The notes beneath the pieces are model-generated. The model was given only the letters and a program-made list of their open reading frames with translations. It made no database searches and was not told where the DNA came from. Shown piece after piece: positions 1-8,319 of a stretch of DNA of 57,025 nt (positions within the stretch are counted from its first letter, which is position 1; each line of letters starts with the position of its first letter). The stretch covers positions 1-57,025 of the forward strand of contig JAJEFC010000080.1 in NCBI GenBank assembly GCA_022820675.1. Reading direction: 5' to 3'. This DNA is from Vicinamibacteria bacterium. Lineage in GTDB: Bacteria; Acidobacteriota; Vicinamibacteria; Vicinamibacterales; UBA8438. The position numbers and the translations under genes are program-made.

Positions 1-1
1 G

Positions 2-283
2 CCGCCCGCCGTGCCTGACGAGGCGCGGACCGCCCCCGTCGTCACCGCGCCGCCGGCCGGGGTCGAGCCGGCACGGACGCCCCGCGCGCCGTGGCTGCGC
101 GTGGAGCTGCCGGCCGACATCGAGCACCTGAAGGCGGCCGCGCCCGACGAGGCGCGGCGCTGGCAGCGGCACCTGCGCCGCGTCTTCGGCGACCGCCTCG
201 GCAGTCCCGGCATCGTCGGGCTCGACCGCGACGCGGCGGGACGGTGGTTCTACCTGGTGAACACGGCGGCGTCGGCGGCGTGA
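2..283 (+). CDS. C-terminal end of a COG3375-type GNAT acyltransferase (partial, cut by the window edge)
   Basis: The frame is open from the first bases, so this is the tail of a longer gene; the GTG at 11 is not likely to be the true start. The stretch around VELPADI-HLKAAAPDEARRW followed by a basic helix resembles the C-terminus of COG3375 predicted acyltransferases. Members of that family sit beside MenC/N-succinylamino acid racemase genes and, in Geobacillus, act as D-amino acid N-succinyltransferases. The next full gene here is a MenC family member, which fits that pairing. The stop codon (281-283) overlaps a GTG at 280, the first link of the chain leading to menC. The family call rests on a short tail and on context. 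Confidence 0.6.
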   Translation, partial: PPAVPDEARTAPVVTAPPAGVEPARTPRAPWLRVELPADIEHLKAAAPDEARRWQRHLRRVFGDRLGSPGIVGLDRDAAGRWFYLVNTAASAA

Positions 284-354
284 GCAGCCGCCGGGCGGCC
301 ATTGCCCTTCCAGCTCTCGACGCGAAGCTGGCGAGCACGGTGACCCCCGCGTGA
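280..354 (+). CDS. 24-codon minicistron linking the GNAT gene to the next link
   Basis: The GTG at 280-282 overlaps the TGA of the acyltransferase gene (281-283). The frame runs 24 codons, beginning MSSRRAAIALPALDAK, and stops at TGA 352-354, which overlaps the next GTG at 351. Nothing suggests a stable functional peptide. The interest lies in the two 4-nt GTGA overlaps, which would let a terminating ribosome restart. It may be only a by-product of the tandem duplication. Translation is inferred. Confidence 0.4.
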   Translation: MSSRRAAIALPALDAKLASTVTPA

Positions 355-548
355 GCATCCGACTACAGTGGGAACACGACGGAGCAGCCGGCAAGCCGCC
401 ACTTCCATGCCAGCTCGACGCGTGGCCGGCAAGCACGGTGACCCCGCGTGAGCATCCGACCGCAACACGGCGGCGTGAGCAGCCGGCATGCCGCCACTTC
501 CATGCCGGCTCTCGACGCGAGGCTGGCGAGCACGGTGAACCCGCGTGA
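351..548 (+). CDS. 65-codon minicistron ending on the menC start codon
   Basis: It starts at GTG 351 with the same first residues as menC (MSIRLQ) because it lies in a duplicated copy of the menC start region. After the first codons it reads through the next repeat unit in another frame. It stops at TGA 546-548, overlapping the menC GTG at 545. The peptide is rich in Pro, Arg and His and matches no family known to me. It could serve as a coupling cistron, a decoy start, or have no role. Confidence 0.4.
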   Translation: MSIRLQWEHDGAAGKPPLPCQLDAWPASTVTPREHPTATRRREQPACRHFHAGSRREAGEHGEPA

Positions 549-1675
549 GCATCCGACTGCAGTCCATCACCCTGCGCGAGATCCGGATGGCCCTCGTCGA
601 GCCGTTCCGCATCTCGTCCGGCACCGCCGACCTCCGGCGCATCCTCCTCCTCGAGACCCGCGACGCCGACGGGACGGCGGCGTGGTCGGAGTGCGTGGCC
701 GGCGAGCGCCCCTACTTCTCGCCCGAGACCATCGACACCGCGTGGCTGGCCATCCGCGAGTGGGTCGCCCCGCTGGCCCTCGGCGAGCCGCTCGCCGGGC
801 CCGACGTCCTGCATCCTCGGCTCGAGGCGGCGGTGCGCGGCCACTACATGGCGAAGGCGGCGGTCGAGATGGGGGTGTGGGTCCTCGCGGCCGAGCGCGC
901 GCGGGTCAGCCTGGCCGCCCTTCTCGGGGGCACGCGCCCGCAGATCGCGACGGGCATCTCCATCGGCATCCAGGACAACCCGCAACGGCTGGTCGACGTC
1001 GTGCGCCGCGCCCTCGCCCAGGGCTACCGCAAGGCGAAGATCAAGGTGCAGCCGGGCGCCGACGTGGCGTACCTGGCCGCGGTGCGCGAGGCGGTGGGCG
1101 ACGGGGCGCCGCTGATGGCCGACGCCAACAGCGCCTACACCCCGGCCGACTTCGACCACCTCGCCGGGTTCGACCGCTTCGGGCTGATGATGATCGAGCA
1201 GCCCCTGGGCCGCGACGACCTCCTGCGCCACGCCGCCCTGCAACGGCGGCTCTCGACACCGGTGTGCCTCGACGAATCGATAACCAGCCTCGACCGCGTC
1301 GACGACATGCTCGAGCTCGGCAGCGGGCGCATCGTCAACATCAAGCCGGGCCGCGTCGGCGGCCTCGCCGCGGCCCGGGCCATCCACGACCGGTGCGCCG
1401 CCGCGGGCGTCCCGGTGTGGTGCGGCGGCATGCTCGAGAGCGGCGTCGGCCGCGCCGCGAACGTGGCCCTCGCCTCGCTGCCCAACTTCGTGCTGCCGGG
1501 CGACCTCAGCCCCAGCGCCCGCTACTGGCAGTCGGACATCGTCAGCCCCGAGTGGACGATGGACGCGGACGGCATGGTGACGGTGCCGCGCGACCGCCCC
1601 GGCCTCGGCGTCGCCGTGGACCGCGACCGGGTGGAGGACCTGACGGTGCGCTCGGAGACTCTCACCGCGCGCTGA
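545..1675 (+). CDS. menC: o-succinylbenzoate synthase / N-succinylamino acid racemase (MenC family, enolase superfamily)
   Basis: A 376-residue enolase-superfamily protein of normal family length. Visible catalytic elements are the KAKIKV stretch (general base of a K-x-K motif), DANSAY, IEQPL and DESI (three metal ligands) and NIKPG (second catalytic lysine), in the usual order. The family either makes o-succinylbenzoate for menaquinone or racemises N-succinyl amino acids. No other men gene is visible. The neighbouring COG3375-like acyltransferase favours the racemase route, which with a desuccinylase converts D- to L-amino acids. The start is the third GTG of the 97-bp array, the only one in frame. 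It would be reached by coupling through overlapping minicistrons. Confidence 0.88.
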   Translation: MSIRLQSITLREIRMALVEPFRISSGTADLRRILLLETRDADGTAAWSECVAGERPYFSPETIDTAWLAIREWVAPLALGEPLAGPDVLHPRLEAAVRGHYMAKAAVEMGVWVLAAERARVSLAALLGGTRPQIATGISIGIQDNPQRLVDVVRRALAQGYRKAKIKVQPGADVAYLAAVREAVGDGAPLMADANSAYTPADFDHLAGFDRFGLMMIEQPLGRDDLLRHAALQRRLSTPVCLDESITSLDRVDDMLELGSGRIVNIKPGRVGGLAAARAIHDRCAAAGVPVWCGGMLESGVGRAANVALASLPNFVLPGDLSPSARYWQSDIVSPEWTMDADGMVTVPRDRPGLGVAVDRDRVEDLTVRSETLTAR

Positions 1676-1700
1676 CCGCCGGCCGCAGCCGGCTGGCGGT
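1675..1700 (+). terminator. GC-rich hairpin immediately after menC
   Basis: ACCGCC (1675-1680) pairs with GGCGGT (1695-1700), with further G-C pairing inside, directly at the menC stop codon. No clear U-tract follows, so termination efficiency is uncertain. The next gene points toward it, so it could serve menC or both. Confidence 0.45.
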
Positions 1701-1966
1701 GGGCCTTTGCCGGCGATTCGACACGCCAGCCCGTACGGCCGTCACGTCACCCGGAGTCGGGCGTTCGACGGGCTCGACATCGTCGTCGAAGAGCGGCTCT
1801 CGGGCTTCCTGCAGATCCGCTACCCCGACAGCTCTGGGGACCTGCAAACGGCCGACCGCCATACCGGTGACGGGTACCTTCGGAACCGGGCGGACGAGTG
1901 GATGCAATGCCGCGGCGCGCGCCGCCGGCCCGCGGCAGGTCTTCCGGACGTCGCGCGCGCTCCCCT

Positions 1967-3340
1967 TCAACGCGTCTTGATCCGGTACCAGACGTTCAGC
2001 CCCTGATCGCGGAGCGGGCCGAAGACGCGCTCGCGGTCGGCCCAGATGCGCCGCGACCGGACGTCGATGCCCGCGAGATCGCAGTAGACGAGCGCGAACG
2101 CCACCGCGTACTGCACCGGCATCCGCGGATCCTGCAGGGCGGCGGCGATGTCGTCGTAGCGGGGGTCGGCGTCGGCAATCCACGCCGCCGCCTGCTCGAT
2201 GCCGTGGGTGCGGGGAATGTAGAGCAGCGGGGAGTTGGACACCCGCCAGGTGCCGACCTGCATGACGTACATCAGCTCCTCGAGGACCCCGAGGGTCTCG
2301 GGGGCCTCGATCCGCAGGCCGTCGCCGGGCTCCGCCGCCGGCCGGTCGGGCTGGCGCCCCACCGAGCGCACCGCCCAGTCGTGCCACTCGTTGTCGAACA
2401 GGCGGATGGCGGCGTCGCGGCGCGACACCATGTCGCGCCGCCCGCCGTCAGCGGGGAACGACACGCCGACCGGCATCGTCACCACGAGCCGCCCGCCCGA
2501 GAGGTTCCGGATGCGGACGGTGACGCCGGTCTCCCCCGCTCCCCGCGCCTCGGCCTCGACGAGGCCTTCGGCGAGCGCCTCCGCCAGATCGAGGTTGCGG
2601 ACGGGATCGCCGGCGACCGAGTCGTCCCCCGCCGCCTTCAGGATGAACAGGTGCTGCCCGGGCAGGAACTCGTGCAGGTCGACGAGGGCGAAGCCGGCCG
2701 GCAGCCACTCGGCGAGGACCTGTCGGACGGACATCGCGTGGTCCGACTTCAGGTTGTCGCCGGTGCCGTCCTCTATCCGGTACTCGAGCAGGGCGACTTG
2801 CCCGCCGGGGGCGAGGGCCGAGCGCATGTCCGCGAGCATCGCCTCCGGGTCGGACATCTCGTGGTAGACGTCGGCCAGCACGATCCAGTCGACCGAGCCG
2901 GCCGGCAGCTTCAGGTCGTCGGGCTCGCTCAGCACCGGGACGATGCCCGTCACCCCGTCGCGGTCGGCCAGCTCGCGCATGATGTCGAGCATCTCGGGCT
3001 GGATGTCGACGCAGTAGACGCGCCCGCCCGGCGCGACCCGGCCGGCGACGCGGCGGGCGTAGTAGCCCGACCCGCAGCCGACGTCGGCGACCACGTCGCC
3101 CGGCTCGAGGCCCATGGCGTCGAGCACGAGATCGGGCCGCTCCTCGTCGACCCGCTCCGCCCGCTCGAGCCACCCGGCGCCCTGATAGCTCATGAAGTCG
3201 GCCGGCACGCGGTGCCGCTCGGCCCGGTCCACCGGCGGCGTCTGGGCCGGTGCGCCGACCGCGGCCGCCAGGATGAGCGCGAGCGCAGGGGCGATGCCCC
3301 GCGCGGCGAACGACGCCCGGATGGGCCTGTACATGTGCAT
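1967..3340 (-). CDS. Secreted class I SAM-dependent methyltransferase with an unassigned C-terminal half
   Basis: A 457-residue protein whose N-terminus has a hydrophobic segment ending in APAQ (about residues 15-32), so it is probably exported. Residues about 80-200 form a Rossmann methyltransferase core. It shows motif I (VADVGCGSGYY), an acidic loop (VYCVDIQPEM) and a later WIVLADVYHEM segment. The remaining 230 or so residues contain an LEELMYVMQVGTW segment and match no domain I recognise. Exported methyltransferase-like proteins are found in Acidobacteriota, but the substrate is unknown, and SAM supply outside the cytoplasm is hard to explain. The gene converges with menC. Confidence 0.75.
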   Translation of the reverse strand: MHMYRPIRASFAARGIAPALALILAAAVGAPAQTPPVDRAERHRVPADFMSYQGAGWLERAERVDEERPDLVLDAMGLEPGDVVADVGCGSGYYARRVAGRVAPGGRVYCVDIQPEMLDIMRELADRDGVTGIVPVLSEPDDLKLPAGSVDWIVLADVYHEMSDPEAMLADMRSALAPGGQVALLEYRIEDGTGDNLKSDHAMSVRQVLAEWLPAGFALVDLHEFLPGQHLFILKAAGDDSVAGDPVRNLDLAEALAEGLVEAEARGAGETGVTVRIRNLSGGRLVVTMPVGVSFPADGGRRDMVSRRDAAIRLFDNEWHDWAVRSVGRQPDRPAAEPGDGLRIEAPETLGVLEELMYVMQVGTWRVSNSPLLYIPRTHGIEQAAAWIADADPRYDDIAAALQDPRMPVQYAVAFALVYCDLAGIDVRSRRIWADRERVFGPLRDQGLNVWYRIKTR

Positions 3341-4062
3341 TCTGTCCCCCCGTGCCCCTCAGCATACCAGCCGGTGGTGAACCGGCGGCGTGCACCGGCT
3401 CCCTGGACGGACCCGCGAGCGCCTCGCCCGCCGGGGAGCGCGACTGCGGACGGCTCCTCGTCCCGTGGCCGGCCTCCGCAGGCAACGGGATCCGTTGCGG
3501 TGCGCGCGGCCGCGTCCGCAGCGGGCGGGCCGCCCACCTTCGCCGCCGCACACGCCTCGTGACGTCCGTCCGGCGGTCTCGTCACCAGCGCCGGAGCCGC
3601 CTCACTCCAGCGCCATCACCGCAGCCCGCAGCTCGGTCACGTGCGCCGCCCGGACTAGATTCCTTGAACGGGCGTGATCTTCACAGTTGAGTCAAGTTTT
3701 GATCGTGTTTTGTTCGCTACCATGGGAGCGACCACAGCATCGGCGACTGCGCAGTACCTCCATGCCTCGTCGGTCTGAGGCGGAGCCTCGCTAGTGCTGC
3801 ATCACGACTGAATGTTCGGGTGCGTGGGCGGTGATTCGCCAACCCATGTCCGTATCCGAAGATTGGGGCGTGACGCACCACTTGGTGTGGCGTCTCGCGA
3901 ATTCGCAACATGATTCTGCGCTCACACAAGCTCATGCGGTTCCCGTCGTCTGCCCGCGTCGTCCGGGAAACACCGCGTCTGAGTCCGGCGTCGGCATCGG
4001 CACGGGTGACATCTATTGCGATACGCATTTCGGGGTCTGCGCACTCGCGCCGGAGCCGCACC
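3341..4062. other. Intergenic region with a gene-tail remnant
   Basis: No supported gene lies here. The part nearest the methyltransferase is GC-rich. Positions 3589-3657 hold a degenerate copy of the 3' end of the LRR metalloprotease gene. About 3660-4045 is visibly less GC-rich than the rest of the window and shows no conserved reading frame. The arrangement suggests the leftover of a deleted second copy of that gene, or of a recombination event. Confidence 0.6.
3589..3657 (-). pseudogene. Remnant of the 3' end of a second LRR-metalloprotease-like gene
   Basis: About 68 bp closely match 4049-4119, the 3' end of the neighbouring gene. Read on the minus strand it encodes VRAAHVTELRAAVMALE and a stop, against IRAAHVTELRAAVLVLE in the intact gene. 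The reading frame is lost upstream. It could be a relic of a tandem paralogue or of a recombination. Confidence 0.65.
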
Positions 4063-7000
4063 TCACTCCAGCACCAACACCGCCGCCCGCAGCTCGGTCA
4101 CGTGCGCCGCCCGGATTGCGGTCGCCCCCGCCACGGGCGTCGCGTCCATCCAGCGCGGCTCCGCCCGGCCCGCCGCCGCGTAGACCTGGGCCAGCGCCGC
4201 CCGCAGCTCCAGCAGGTGCACGAGCCGGACCGGCGTCTCCCCCGGGGTCAGGACCGGGTCCGTCCACGGGAACGGCCCCAGCCCCGCCGGCCGCCGCAGG
4301 GCGTCGATGCGCGTCCGCAGCTCCTTGAAGTGGACCGCGCGGACCGGCGTCACCCCGGGCCGTAGCGGGTCGTCGGTGAACGGCGCCGACCGCGTCACCG
4401 TCACCCTGAACGTCTGCGCGGCGCTCTGACCCACGGGGTCGGTCGCGCTCACCCGGACCGCCGCCGTGCCGAGAGCGGCCGCCGTGAGGGTCACGCGGGC
4501 ACCCGACGCACGCGCCGTCACCACATTCGGCACCGACGACGAGGCCGCGAAGGCCAGCGGGTCCTGGTCGGGATCGACGAACACCGCCGACAGGTCCATC
4601 TCCAGCGTGCTGCCCACCTGCAGCGTCCGGTCCGGCAGCGTGGCCACCGCCGCCGGCGGCAGGTTTGCGCCGGGGGTCACCGTCACCGTGAACGACTGCG
4701 TGACGCTCAGGCCGCTGGGGTCGGCCGCGGTCACCCGGACGGTCGCCGCGCCCGTGCCCACCGCGGCCAGAGTCAGACGGGCACCGGACGCGAGCACCGT
4801 CACCACCTCCGCGCCCGAAGACGACACCGCGTAGCGCAGCGCGTCGCCATCGGGGTCAGCGAACGCCGCCGACAGGTCGAGGTCGAGCCTGTCGTGCCGC
4901 ATGAGGTCCCGGTCGGGCAGGGTTCCTGACGCGGCGGGCGGCTGGTTGGCGTCGTCGGGGCGGTCGCGCCACCGCGCCACCGCCGGGCCGGTGGTCTCGA
5001 GGACCGCTACCGCGTCGGCCGGACCCGACAGGCCCGACGCCGTGCCGTCGACGAAGGGCACGCCCAGGGGAGCGCCGTTGAAGCGCTGACGAGGATTCGA
5101 GAAGCGCAGCAGCCAAGAGCAGAGGGCGTGGACATCGGTGCACTGCCGGTTGTAGGCCATGACCGATCGCCAGCGGCTGGACCGGGCGGGCGCCGCCGCG
5201 GCTCCCCCGGGGTTCACATAGCCGTACGCGGGATGCGTTCGCGCCCCACCCTGGTGGCGGTGCACCTGGTACCGGTCGTGCCAGAGGCCCATGTTGTGTC
5301 CCAGCTCGTGCGCAAAGACCGCGCCGCCGCCGAGGTGGACGCTGAGACCGAAAGCGCCGGGGCGATAGGCGATGCCACCGACGTCGGCCCTGTCGGCATC
5401 GACGATCAGGTGCACGAGGTCGGCCCCGACGCGGCCGCGCAGGGCATGGGCCTCGTCCAGGTGGCCGTCCGACGGGTCGGCGAGCCGCCCGACATCCATC
5501 GACGAGTCGCCCGTCTCTTCGTACGGCACCTCGGACCTCCCGACCAGGGCCAGACGCTGCTGCAGCCCGCCCGCCGCGTAGGCCTGGTTGGTCTCGGCGA
5601 TCATGAGGTCGATCACCGCCGCGATCTCGGCGACGCCGCCGGCCGCCTCGCGCGCGGCCTGCGTGTAGACGACGGCCACGTCGATGGTGACGTCCGGGTC
5701 CTCCTCGCAGAGCCGTCCGTCGAACTCGATCGTCGCCAGCCAGCCTTCCCAGTCGGCCGGCGCGCAAGTCTGGTTGAGAAAGATGTCCAGGTCATCGAGA
5801 CGGTCCACCCACCGGAGGCCCGGCGGCAGCGGTCCCGACAGGCCCCAGGCACTGTTCAGGTCGATCGACTCGAGGCTCTCCAGGCGCTGCAGCGCGTCCG
5901 GAACGGGCCCCGTCAGGGCGGTCCCCGCGAGGGAGAGCTCCTCGAGAGCACCCAGGTCCCCCAGCCATTCCGGGACCGGGCCGGTCAGCTCGTTCCATCC
6001 GAGGTACAGCTCTTCGAGAGCGGTCAGCCGTTCCAGCCGGGGCGGAATCGGGCCGGTCAGCTCGAGCCCCGAGAGGTACAGCCACCGAAGCCGGGTCAGG
6101 TCCGCCAACCACGCCGGGAAGGGGCCGCCGTCCAGGTCGTTCCAGGAGAGGCCCAGTCCCTCGAGGTCGACCAGGCGCCCCAGCTCGCTGGGGATCGGGC
6201 CGGTCAAGTCGTTCCCGAGGAGATACAACTCCCGCAAGCTCCTGCGGTTCCCCAGCCACGCCGGAACGGGACCGCTGAGGTCGTTCCAGGAGAGGCGCAG
6301 CCGGCGGAGGTTCGACAGGCGCCCCAACGCGTCGGGAATCGGACCGCTCAGGTCGTTCGATTCGAGGCTCAGCAGCTCGAGGCGCGGCAGGCTGCCCAGA
6401 GCGGCCGGGATGGGGCCGGTCAGGGCGTTCCTGCGCAGGTCCAGCGCCCCGAGTCCCCCGAGGTTCGCCAAGGCGGCCGGGATCGGGCCGACGAGGCCGT
6501 TCTCGGCCAGGCGCAGCCCGGTGACCCGGCCGCTGTCCTCGTCGACGGTCACGCCGTGCCACGACTCCAGCGGAAACTCCGTCATCCAGTTCGCGGCGTT
6601 CGTCCAGTCGGCGCCGCCGGTGGCGTCGTAGAGCGCCTCGAGCGCCTCGCGATCGCCCCGCGGGCCGGCCGACGCGGCCGTCGTCACCGTCATCGTCTGG
6701 GTGGCGCTCAAGCCCTCGGGGTCACTCGCGGTCACCGTCACCGTCGCGGTACCCGCCGTCCCCGGCGCCAGCCACACGATGTCGCCGGACACCGAGACGG
6801 CGACCGCGACGGCGTGGCTGGACGCGGCCGCGTAGGTCAGCTCGTCGTCGTCGGGATCGCTGAACCAGGCCTCCATGGTCACGGCGACGGCCACCCCGCC
6901 CTCGGTCAGCGCCTGTGCCGGAATCGTACCGACGGCCTCGGGCGGGCCGTTGCACGTGGCTCCCGAGAAGTCCTCGACCTCCGCCAGCCACGCCCGGAAC

Positions 7001-7719
7001 TCGTCGTCGCCGGGCGCGCAGGCGTCCGTCTCGCTGATGTCGAGGTCCGCGAGGCGCGACAGCCCCATCAGGCTGCGGGGAAGCGTCCCGGTCAGGGGGT
7101 TGTAGGCCAGCACCAGCGTCTCGAGGCCAGCAAGGTCTCCCACCCAGGCCGGGACCGGGCCGGTCAGGTGGTTGTCGTAGACGTACAGCTCCTTCACGCT
7201 CGCCAGGTTCGCCAGGGCATCCGGAACGGGGCCGGTCAGGGCGTTCGAGCCGAGGGAGATCAGCTCGAGGCTCACCAGGCTTCCCAAGGCCGGCGGGATC
7301 GAGCCCGTGAAGTCGTTCCGGGAGAGGACCAGCCGCTCGAGATCGACCAGGCTGCCCAACGCGCCCGGGATCGGACCGCTCAATGAGTTCCGGCCGAGGT
7401 CCAGCGACTCGAGGCGAGTCAGGTTGCCCAGCGCGGGCGGGAGCGGGCCGGTCAGCCCGTTCCGGTGGAGGTCGAGGCCCGTGACGCGGCCGTCGGCGTC
7501 CGTCGTCACGCCGTGCCAGTCGCCGGGCCGCGCCGCCGTCTTCCAGTTGGTTTGGTTCGTCCAGCCATCGCCGCCGGTCGCGTCGTACAGCGCCTCCAGG
7601 GCTGCGCGGTCCGAGGCGGCGTCGTCCTGCGCGGCCGCGCCGGCGTCGAACGCCACCAGCAATGCAGCCGCTCCCAGGGCGGCGATGCGCCCCGAACGGA
7701 ACCGCCGGTCTCGGGCCAT
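4063..7719 (-). CDS. Secreted leucine-rich-repeat metalloprotease (metzincin) with CADG-like domains and a C-terminal VRA-H--ELR triplet
   Basis: A 1218-residue exported protein with a signal peptide at about 10-30. Order: plant-type LRR cap (ALEALYDATGGDGWTNQTNW) and LRRs to about 230; a CADG/Ig-like domain (about 265-350); a second LRR cap and LRR block (about 355-650); a protease domain (about 670-915); two CADG-like domains (about 925-1100); and three C-terminal modules with the core VRAVHFKELR. The protease has the zinc motif HELGHNMGLWHD (about 803-814) and a Met-turn SVMAYN (about 849), so it appears catalytically complete and reprolysin-like. LRR and CADG parts suggest adhesion or substrate binding. 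The triplet resembles C-terminal modules on other acidobacterial exported proteins and may be a sorting tag. Substrate unknown. Confidence 0.85.
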   Translation of the reverse strand: MARDRRFRSGRIAALGAAALLVAFDAGAAAQDDAASDRAALEALYDATGGDGWTNQTNWKTAARPGDWHGVTTDADGRVTGLDLHRNGLTGPLPPALGNLTRLESLDLGRNSLSGPIPGALGSLVDLERLVLSRNDFTGSIPPALGSLVSLELISLGSNALTGPVPDALANLASVKELYVYDNHLTGPVPAWVGDLAGLETLVLAYNPLTGTLPRSLMGLSRLADLDISETDACAPGDDEFRAWLAEVEDFSGATCNGPPEAVGTIPAQALTEGGVAVAVTMEAWFSDPDDDELTYAAASSHAVAVAVSVSGDIVWLAPGTAGTATVTVTASDPEGLSATQTMTVTTAASAGPRGDREALEALYDATGGADWTNAANWMTEFPLESWHGVTVDEDSGRVTGLRLAENGLVGPIPAALANLGGLGALDLRRNALTGPIPAALGSLPRLELLSLESNDLSGPIPDALGRLSNLRRLRLSWNDLSGPVPAWLGNRRSLRELYLLGNDLTGPIPSELGRLVDLEGLGLSWNDLDGGPFPAWLADLTRLRWLYLSGLELTGPIPPRLERLTALEELYLGWNELTGPVPEWLGDLGALEELSLAGTALTGPVPDALQRLESLESIDLNSAWGLSGPLPPGLRWVDRLDDLDIFLNQTCAPADWEGWLATIEFDGRLCEEDPDVTIDVAVVYTQAAREAAGGVAEIAAVIDLMIAETNQAYAAGGLQQRLALVGRSEVPYEETGDSSMDVGRLADPSDGHLDEAHALRGRVGADLVHLIVDADRADVGGIAYRPGAFGLSVHLGGGAVFAHELGHNMGLWHDRYQVHRHQGGARTHPAYGYVNPGGAAAAPARSSRWRSVMAYNRQCTDVHALCSWLLRFSNPRQRFNGAPLGVPFVDGTASGLSGPADAVAVLETTGPAVARWRDRPDDANQPPAASGTLPDRDLMRHDRLDLDLSAAFADPDGDALRYAVSSSGAEVVTVLASGARLTLAAVGTGAATVRVTAADPSGLSVTQSFTVTVTPGANLPPAAVATLPDRTLQVGSTLEMDLSAVFVDPDQDPLAFAASSSVPNVVTARASGARVTLTAAALGTAAVRVSATDPVGQSAAQTFRVTVTRSAPFTDDPLRPGVTPVRAVHFKELRTRIDALRRPAGLGPFPWTDPVLTPGETPVRLVHLLELRAALAQVYAAAGRAEPRWMDATPVAGATAIRAAHVTELRAAVLVLE

Positions 7720-8319
7720 GCCCGGCCTCCGCAGTCTCGGTCTCTCGGCCGACGGACCCCTGGCGAACTCTCGTCCGAGTGTCGATGCCGGCTCGGCCCG
7801 GTGTCAAGCGCCAGCGTCACGCGCGGGCCGGCGACGGCGCCGCCCTGGGTGTACGACAGATTCGTGAGATGGCAGCCACCCTGGGCTGTCAGGCTCCCGA
7901 TTCTCGGTGTTCTCGACTGCGAAACCCCTCCGGAACGCGCCGCCCCGGTCTCAGCGGTACGGTTTGCGGGCCGCGTGTCACTTGCTTGACGTGCGCCCCG
8001 CCGCCCTTGGGTGCACGTCAGATTTGTTGGAGAGCCTGAGGCTGCCTTGGCGGCTCTTTCGTTCCCGGAAGTCTCCAAGCAGCCGCGGAGCTTCCGGCCG
8101 TGCAGCGCAATGTCGGCGTCGGCCTCTGCGATGGTCCAGCCCATGCCGGTCCCAACAATGCTGACGTGCACCCGCCGCCCTTCGCGCCCCGAGCCGGGGT
8201 CGCGGATCGTGATAATCTGCTCGTTTCGACATCGCCCGCCCCGGCATTTCGGGCAAGCGGGCCGCGAGCGGTCCGCCCGGGCGGGCACACGGTCTCCGCC
8301 ACGGGACCCCAGCAAGGCC
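7720..8319. other. Intergenic region between divergent LRR protease and M14 peptidase genes
   Basis: No convincing gene. Two degenerate copies of a short segment lie at about 7843-7878 and 8000-8035; on the minus strand both would encode a TNL-(S/T)-x-TQG string, so they may be fragments of a repeat protein. Promoters for both flanking genes must lie here. A TTGACA-like hexamer occurs on the minus strand near 7800-7805, without a clear -10. Confidence 0.4.

Larger units (their letters stand above)
254..557 (+). repeat. 97-bp tandem array spanning the GNAT stop and the menC start
   Basis: Three units of exactly 97 bp (254-350, 351-447, 448-544) are followed by a partial fourth that is the menC start itself. 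Each later unit begins with GTGAGCATCCGAC, at 351, 448 and 545, and carries a core resembling GAGCAGCCGGC followed by CCACTTCCATGCC. Units differ by substitutions and small indels, so the array is not brand new. The first unit also contains the last codons of the upstream gene. Because 97 is not a multiple of three, the three GTG codons lie in three different frames. Confidence 0.9.

Noticed and set aside
448..1980. 510-codon open frame from GTG 448 through menC
   Set aside because: It is open only because of high G+C; composition is Arg/Pro-rich and it shadows menC in another frame. Its start matters only as a possible decoy.
1707..2006. 99-codon plus-strand frame after menC (LDIVVEERLSGFLQIRYPD)
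   Set aside because: One stretch looks protein-like, but no family match comes to mind, the end is antisense to the methyltransferase gene, and there is no start signal.
5128..7386. 752-codon plus-strand frame opposite the LRR metalloprotease
   Set aside because: Antisense shadow of the LRR repeats; no signal peptide or domain, while the minus strand carries intact motifs.
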